Origin: Vacuolonema iberomarrocanum LEGE 07170
GTDB lineage: Bacteria; Cyanobacteriota; Cyanobacteriia; Elainellales; Elainellaceae
Assembly (NCBI GenBank): GCA_015207365.1
Contig: JADEXA010000066.1
Span: 1 to 38,135, forward strand
Direction of reading: 5' to 3'
DNA: 38,135 nucleotides
The notes under the pieces are model-generated. The model saw nothing but the letters and a program-made list of their open reading frames with translations. It had not been told where the DNA came from and did no database searches. The translations under genes were made by a program, and so were the position numbers. Each line of letters opens with the position of its first letter. Position 1 is the first letter of the stretch. Below, piece by piece: positions 34,065 to 38,135 of this stretch.

Positions 34065-34294
34065 ATCTCTTCTCGTCCCAGTAAATATCCATCTATTTGG
34101 GATGGAGTAGGGTGTTTGGCAAAGCCAGCCATCGTATCTGTTGGGGGAATGGTTGTGCTGTGCGATCGCGATCGCGCTCACCAAACCCTAGGGGAGTGAC
34201 ACACCTATCACCCACAACGCCCCATCCATTCGTAAGATGGCATCAGAGGAGAATTTTTCTGCCTCTGCGCTCTGACCTGCCTCAACCCTACTAT

Positions 34295-34339
34295 ATATCC
34301 GGGTTTTGGATATCCGGGTTTTGGATATCCGGGTTTTGG
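34295..34339. repeat. Three perfect 15-bp tandem repeats
   Basis: ATATCCGGGTTTTGG occurs three times without change at 34295-34309, 34310-34324 and 34325-34339, followed by CATATCG. A minus-strand frame through it would encode P-K-P-G-Y repeats, but no gene is supported there. Perfect copies suggest recent slippage, and the copy number may vary between strains. Confidence 0.9.
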
Positions 34340-34406
34340 CATATCGAGTTCTTGGCGAATTCCTGATTGAAACCTGTAACCCTTAGCAAGGTGGACTTGA
34401 TTCATT

Positions 34407-35066
34407 ATGGCTAAAGCGATTGGCTTAGCTCCTTCCCTACATGACTACGTGCTATCTGTGTCGTTGCGAGAATCCGAAGTCTTGCGGGCATTGCGAGAGG
34501 AAACGGCACAGCATCCTCGTGGTGTGATGCAGGTGGCACCAGATCAAGGGCAGTTTTTGGGCTTCTTGGTGCAACTGACCGGAGTGCGAAAAGCCTTGGA
34601 AATTGGAGTATTCACGGGTTATAGCTCGCTGTCAATTGCGCTGGCGTTGCCAACCGAGGGGCAATTGGTGGCATGCGATGTGAGCGAAGAGTACACAGCG
34701 ATCGCCCGTCGTTACTGGGAAAAGGCGGGGGTAGCAGACAAGGTGAACCTGCGCATTGCTCCAGCGTTGGAGACTCTGGATCGGCTAATTGCCGAGGGGG
34801 AAAGCGGCAGTTTTGACTTTGCCTTCATCGATGCAGATAAGGAGAATTACCAAAACTACTTCGAGCGATCGCTCCAGCTTCTACGCCCCGGCGGGTTGAT
34901 TGTTGTGGACAATGTGCTGTGGTCGGGGAGCGTGGCCGATCCCAGCAAACAGGAGGCAACCACTCAGGCATTGCGCCAGTTCAACAAAACGCTCCATTCC
35001 GATGAGCGGGTGGCCCTGTCTATGATTCCGATGGCCGATGGTATTACTCTGGCCATCAAGCGTTAA
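34407..35066 (+). CDS. Class I SAM-dependent O-methyltransferase (CCoAOMT type)
   Basis: 219 residues, the usual length of bacterial cation-dependent catechol/caffeoyl-CoA-type O-methyltransferases. The SAM motif is LEIGVFTGYSSLS (64-76). The metal-binding Asp lies in FIDADKENY (Asp142, Lys145), and GGLIVVDNVLWSG (the D-N pair) completes the metal site. It methylates a catechol-like hydroxyl; cyanobacterial relatives accept several phenolics, and the natural substrate here is unknown. The ATG at 34407 lacks a strong ribosome site. It is 32 bases upstream of the GST-like gene, so an operon is possible. Confidence 0.92.
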   Translation: MAKAIGLAPSLHDYVLSVSLRESEVLRALREETAQHPRGVMQVAPDQGQFLGFLVQLTGVRKALEIGVFTGYSSLSIALALPTEGQLVACDVSEEYTAIARRYWEKAGVADKVNLRIAPALETLDRLIAEGESGSFDFAFIDADKENYQNYFERSLQLLRPGGLIVVDNVLWSGSVADPSKQEATTQALRQFNKTLHSDERVALSMIPMADGITLAIKR

Positions 35067-35098
35067 CGATTGGTTGAGGATTCAAGGAACGATTGAAT

Positions 35099-35812
35099 AT
35101 GTTGCTATTGCAGTTCAGCACCTCGCACTATTGCCGTAAAGCACGACTGGCTCTGGGTTACAAGGGGCTGGACTATCGGGTGGAAAATTTAACACCGGGT
35201 GCCCATGTCTTTCGTCTGAAACCTCTAACAGGGCTGACGACAGTGCCTGTGCTGCTGCCGGAGTTGACTGGGGAGGCTGAGGCGATCGCCGATTCCAGCC
35301 ACATCTTTGCGTTTTTGGAACAGCACCAGCCCGATCCACCGCTGTTTCCCGCTGACCCTGCCCAGAAAATGGAGGCAACGTTCCTAGAAGACTGGCTAGA
35401 TGAAAGCATTGGCGTGGCAACCCGGTTTGTGTACTACGACTATCGAGCGGGGGAAGGTAAGGCCATTGACCCATCGCTGATGAGCCAGGTGGTGATTCAG
35501 ATTGTGCGACGGCAGTATGGCATGACCCCGGCGCGAGTTGCCCTGGCAGCAGAGCGTTTGGAGGAAGGGCTGAACGTTTTGCGATCGCGCTGGCATGACC
35601 GCCCGTATCTAGTGGGCGATCGCCTCTCCATTGCCGACCTCAGTGCAGCGGCGCTGCTCAGCCCTCTAGCACGGTTGCCTCACTACCGCGACCCCCATCC
35701 CTGGTTGTTTGCGCGTATCATCGAAGTACATCGGGCTTGCAATGAGCCTCTCCCGCCTGGCTTGAGCGATACCGATGCACCCACCGTTGTTTCCGCTCCT
35801 CCATCTCCATGA
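35099..35812 (+). CDS. Glutathione S-transferase family protein
   Basis: 237 residues from the ATG at 35099, with AAGGAAC upstream; a TTG at 35093 is the alternative. The N-terminal thioredoxin-like fold (LLLQFSTSHYCRKARLAL, then VPVL and the E/D-S pair IADSSHIF that binds the glutathione backbone) is followed by an all-helical C-terminal domain (ERLEEGLNVL, PYLVGDRLSIADLSAAALL). The S-x-x-Y-C-R-K-A segment holds a Cys14-like residue, fitting Cys- or Ser-type enzymes rather than Tyr types. The substrate is unknown. The stop overlaps the start of the next gene (ATGA), so the two are translationally coupled. Confidence 0.88.
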   Translation: MLLLQFSTSHYCRKARLALGYKGLDYRVENLTPGAHVFRLKPLTGLTTVPVLLPELTGEAEAIADSSHIFAFLEQHQPDPPLFPADPAQKMEATFLEDWLDESIGVATRFVYYDYRAGEGKAIDPSLMSQVVIQIVRRQYGMTPARVALAAERLEEGLNVLRSRWHDRPYLVGDRLSIADLSAAALLSPLARLPHYRDPHPWLFARIIEVHRACNEPLPPGLSDTDAPTVVSAPPSP

Positions 35813-36138
35813 ACCATCGCCTCTGGTATCGCCTAACCCTTGCAGGATTGCTGCTGCCCAGCAGTGTGGCGTTTGGGCTGGGAACGGCACCTGCCAGTAT
35901 TGCATTGCCACCACCAGAGGATATTCCGGAGGAAGTATTGCGCACTGAGATAATTATTGAAGGGCGATCGCCTGAGGATGGTGAGCTGCTGACCGCAGAG
36001 GAGTATGCCGAAGAGCAGGCTGCGACTGCGGCAACCCTTGACCAACCTGGTGAAATCGTCTCGCCCGAAATCCAACAACTGGTTTTATTGCTCCGTATCC
36101 GCAAGCTAGTGCGGCCGATACTGCCAATGATTCCGTAA
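35809..36138 (+). CDS. Small exported cyanobacterial protein (109 aa)
   Basis: The ATG at 35809 overlaps the TGA of the GST-like gene by four bases. A signal peptide (MNHRLWYRLTLAGLLLPSSVAFGLGTAPASIA) with an A-S-I-A cleavage region leads to an acidic mature part with EEVLRTEIIIEGRSPEDGE and LTAEEYAEEQA, a pattern I associate with conserved cyanobacterial exported proteins of unknown function. A hydrophobic and basic end follows (LVLLLRIRKLVRPILPM). Coupling suggests a shared expression need with the GST-like protein, but the proteins would act in different compartments. Confidence 0.75.
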   Translation: MNHRLWYRLTLAGLLLPSSVAFGLGTAPASIALPPPEDIPEEVLRTEIIIEGRSPEDGELLTAEEYAEEQAATAATLDQPGEIVSPEIQQLVLLLRIRKLVRPILPMIP

Positions 36139-36329
36139 CGTTGAGGCCATTTGCTGAGCCGTTTGTTTCAGCCGCTAGCCTGTGGCCGCTGACCCGATGG
36201 GCGATCGCATCAACCCGACAGAAACCCGTGTCATTTGGGAACACTGGAGGGAACTTTGAGTCAACCGGATGCCGTAGCGCCGTTGTTTGGATTTGCGATC
36301 GCCCCTGCCCTCTGCCAAGCTACTTAACC

Positions 36330-37874
36330 ATGAGTATTGCCCGTCACCATTATGAAACGCTGGGACTCGAACCCGGTGCCTCGTTAGAAGAGGTGAAGCG
36401 CGCCTACCGCACCCTGGCAAAGAGCTGGCATCCCGACCGCTTTACCCATGATCCGGCACTGAAACAGCAAGCCGAAGAAAAGCTCAAGGCCATCAACCAC
36501 GCCTATCACTTTTTGCGGGATAACCTGCAAACCCATGCGGTACCGAGCCAGGTTGCGCACTCAACACCCGCTCAATCTGCCTCGACAGCAGAGGCTTCGC
36601 CCTCTCCCCAACCCTCTCGTGACTCAGCAAAACCACGATCATCGACTCGTCCCAAAATCACTCGCCGTTCTGCCACTGCAGCTATGGTTTACCAGCAGGG
36701 AGTCGATGCAGTGAAAGCGGGGCATTACGAAGAGGCGATCGACTATTTTGGTCGAGCTATTCGCATTGACCCCAAGTATGTGGATGCCTATCGCCATCGT
36801 GGATTTGTCTATTCGTTAATGGGGCTGGAGCTGGGGGCAGAAGCCGATTTACGCAAAGCCAAAGCCTTGGAAATCGAACGGCAGTATGAAACACCTGCCG
36901 CTGCCGATGCTGTTGCCCCAGATGTAGCGGATGCGCCATCGACCGCAGCACCACCGCCATCCTCCCCACCAGTGCTGGAATCCTGGCATTTAGCCAATGC
37001 TCTAACTGAGCAAGCAGAAACCATCACAAGGATCAAGGTCAGTGCTGACCAAAAGCTCCTGGCCGTGGCAACTGCCGAGCAACAGATTGAATTGTGGAAT
37101 CTGGCAAAGGGTCGGCGGTTCAGTTCCTTCAAAGCCCATGAGGGGGCCGTGCAGGCGATCGCCTTCAGCCCCGACAAACGCCTCTTGGCCAGTGGCGGCG
37201 ATGATCAGGTGGTGAAGCTCTGGCATGTGCAATCGGGCAACCTCATCCGGCCGCTCAACGGGCATGGGGCCAAGATTTCGGCGATCGCCTTTGCGCCCAA
37301 CAGTCGTCTGCTGGTAACCGCCAGCCCAGACGGTACCGTCAAACGTTGGGATTTGGCGATCGGCAACCACAGCCTTACCGTGGTCAACCACGAAGCACCC
37401 GTAACCGCGATCGCCCTTAGCCCTGATGGGCATTCGCTCTATTCCGCCGACATTAAAGGGACGATTCTCATCCATCATCTCGACACCGGAGAATTGCTGC
37501 GTCACCGGGTCCATCCAGATGCGGGCGTGACGGCGATCGCCCTTACCCCCAGCGGCGAATTTATGATTATCGGCGATCAGGCTGGGAATATTCAGGTTTG
37601 GTCAACCGCAGAAGGGCAGCCCATCCATCGTTTTGAGCACCACAAGGCTGCGATTTTGGAACTGGCGATCGCCCCCAATGGACGCACCTTTGCCAGTAGT
37701 AGTTGCGATCGAACGCTCGGAATTTGGGATGTGCAACGGGGGCTACGGGCACAGATTCAGCCAGCCAATGCTCACGACGAGGTGGGCGGAGCGATCGCCT
37801 GGCTCCAATCCCAAACCCTCCTTAGCGGCAATACCGACGGCGTTCTCCACTTTTGGCAACCGACCTCCAACTGA
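36330..37874 (+). CDS. J-domain, TPR and WD40 fusion protein
   Basis: 514 residues from the ATG at 36330, where the J-domain begins (SIARHHYETLGL). An upstream in-frame ATG at 36141 would add 63 non-conserved residues. The J-domain (2-70) keeps H34-P35-D36, the DnaK-contact motif, so it should stimulate an Hsp70. An Ala/Pro/Ser-rich linker follows, then at least one TPR-like helical pair (about 115-170, QGVDAVKAGHYEEAIDYFGRAI). A second Pro/Ala linker leads to seven WD40-type repeats (about 225-514), enough for one complete propeller. It is probably cytoplasmic and acts as an Hsp70 co-chaperone tethered to a client-binding propeller. Element C starts one base after its TGA stop. Confidence 0.88.
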   Translation: MSIARHHYETLGLEPGASLEEVKRAYRTLAKSWHPDRFTHDPALKQQAEEKLKAINHAYHFLRDNLQTHAVPSQVAHSTPAQSASTAEASPSPQPSRDSAKPRSSTRPKITRRSATAAMVYQQGVDAVKAGHYEEAIDYFGRAIRIDPKYVDAYRHRGFVYSLMGLELGAEADLRKAKALEIERQYETPAAADAVAPDVADAPSTAAPPPSSPPVLESWHLANALTEQAETITRIKVSADQKLLAVATAEQQIELWNLAKGRRFSSFKAHEGAVQAIAFSPDKRLLASGGDDQVVKLWHVQSGNLIRPLNGHGAKISAIAFAPNSRLLVTASPDGTVKRWDLAIGNHSLTVVNHEAPVTAIALSPDGHSLYSADIKGTILIHHLDTGELLRHRVHPDAGVTAIALTPSGEFMIIGDQAGNIQVWSTAEGQPIHRFEHHKAAILELAIAPNGRTFASSSCDRTLGIWDVQRGLRAQIQPANAHDEVGGAIAWLQSQTLLSGNTDGVLHFWQPTSN

Positions 37875-37990
37875 TATCAAATCCGGCATTGCAGAATCCA
37901 GGGATGATTTTTTGAGAAGGAGCGCGTATTACGCGCTCCTTCTCAAAAAATCATCCCCCCAATCAGCAACCCCTCAAATCCTATAGCGCT
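37875..37990. repeat. MITE-like palindromic element (family C) abutting a stop codon
   Basis: Begins TATCAAATCCGG immediately after the TGA at 37872-37874, sharing the family B end. The inner stem 37901-37928 pairs perfectly with 37930-37957 (28 bp, one-base loop) and carries T6/A6 runs near the tips. The right part (TCCTATAGCGCTATGCGC) resembles the right end of family E in reverse orientation. It probably ends the J/TPR/WD40 transcript. Confidence 0.88.
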
Positions 37991-38135
37991 ATGCGCGTTA
38001 GTTAAGTACTTTGATTTTGGACAAACAGAGTCGTGCCTGTGTTGAGAACGCAGGCGTAGAGTGCTTCAACACAGAGGGTCAGGCCGACTTTTGAGAGTCT
38101 TTGCAAGGGCACAGCTTTTGGGATGGGTGAAACTT
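37991..38135. other. Right-hand end of the window
   Basis: No gene seen. GTGTTGAGAACGCAGG and CTTCAACACAG (about 38039-38071) form a loose dyad. Too little sequence remains to judge. Confidence 0.2.

Noticed and set aside
34295..34339. Three-copy repeat as a CRISPR array
   Set aside because: The units are directly adjacent with no spacers.

Overview
The window comes from a cyanobacterium, probably filamentous. The octamer GCGATCGC (HIP1) is scattered through almost every gene. Cyanobacterial signature genes include a DUF1815 protein, a DUF2839 membrane protein, a TerB/Mo-nitrogenase-C protein, solanesyl diphosphate synthase, arogenate dehydrogenase and the fbp-zwf-opcA cluster. I see no rRNA, tRNA, CRISPR array, prophage or intact transposase. 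Gene assignments rest on motifs I recognise by eye; no database search was run.

Layout. 1-5.6 kb: a repeat fragment, a small possibly exported protein, a five-PAS histidine kinase, and a six-TM protein bracketed by two near-identical promoter-hairpin-terminator modules. 5.6-9.9 kb: a TerB/Mo-nitrogenase-C protein, a four-TM EamA/SMR-like protein, and a Tat-exported caspase-fold protein that has lost its catalytic His and Cys. 9.9-14.0 kb (minus strand): fbp, zwf and opcA, the oxidative pentose phosphate switch genes. 14.6-16.1 kb: an unknown small membrane or exported protein and an RskA-like anti-sigma factor with no adjacent sigma gene. 16.4-21.6 kb: a sulfatase-fold enzyme with Thr at the nucleophile position, then a NodB-NAGPA fusion lipoprotein followed by a VanY-type carboxypeptidase, a likely envelope pair. 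22.0-25.0 kb: DUF1815, DUF2839 and a DinG-like protein with ruined helicase motifs. 25.4-28.4 kb: tyrA, a 34-codon transmembrane mini-ORF that I found by eye, and solanesyl diphosphate synthase. 29.0-33.4 kb: a subtilisin-P-domain-RTX protease and a tandem pair of AT-rich DUF1963/YwqG-like genes. 33.6-37.9 kb: a lipoprotein, an O-methyltransferase, a GST-like gene translationally coupled to a small exported protein, and a J-domain/TPR/WD40 fusion.

Two things stand out beyond the genes. (1) A 140-bp module occurs twice, at about 4277-4417 and 5300-5437. Each copy has a CRP-like palindrome (TGTGA-N6-TCAC type), a -10-like hexamer at identical spacing, a conserved 3' half and a UUCG-loop intrinsic terminator. 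I read these as two copies of a small-RNA gene under a cAMP-receptor-type activator. (2) At least ten long palindromes in several families (some with perfect 22-28 bp stems) occupy the intergenic spaces. Several begin at, or just after, a stop codon. They look like MITE or REP elements that now act as 3' ends or leaders of host genes.

Functional links between neighbours are mostly weak. The exceptions are fbp-zwf-opcA, the envelope pair at 18.7-21.6 kb, the DUF1963 duplication, and the GST/small exported protein pair.
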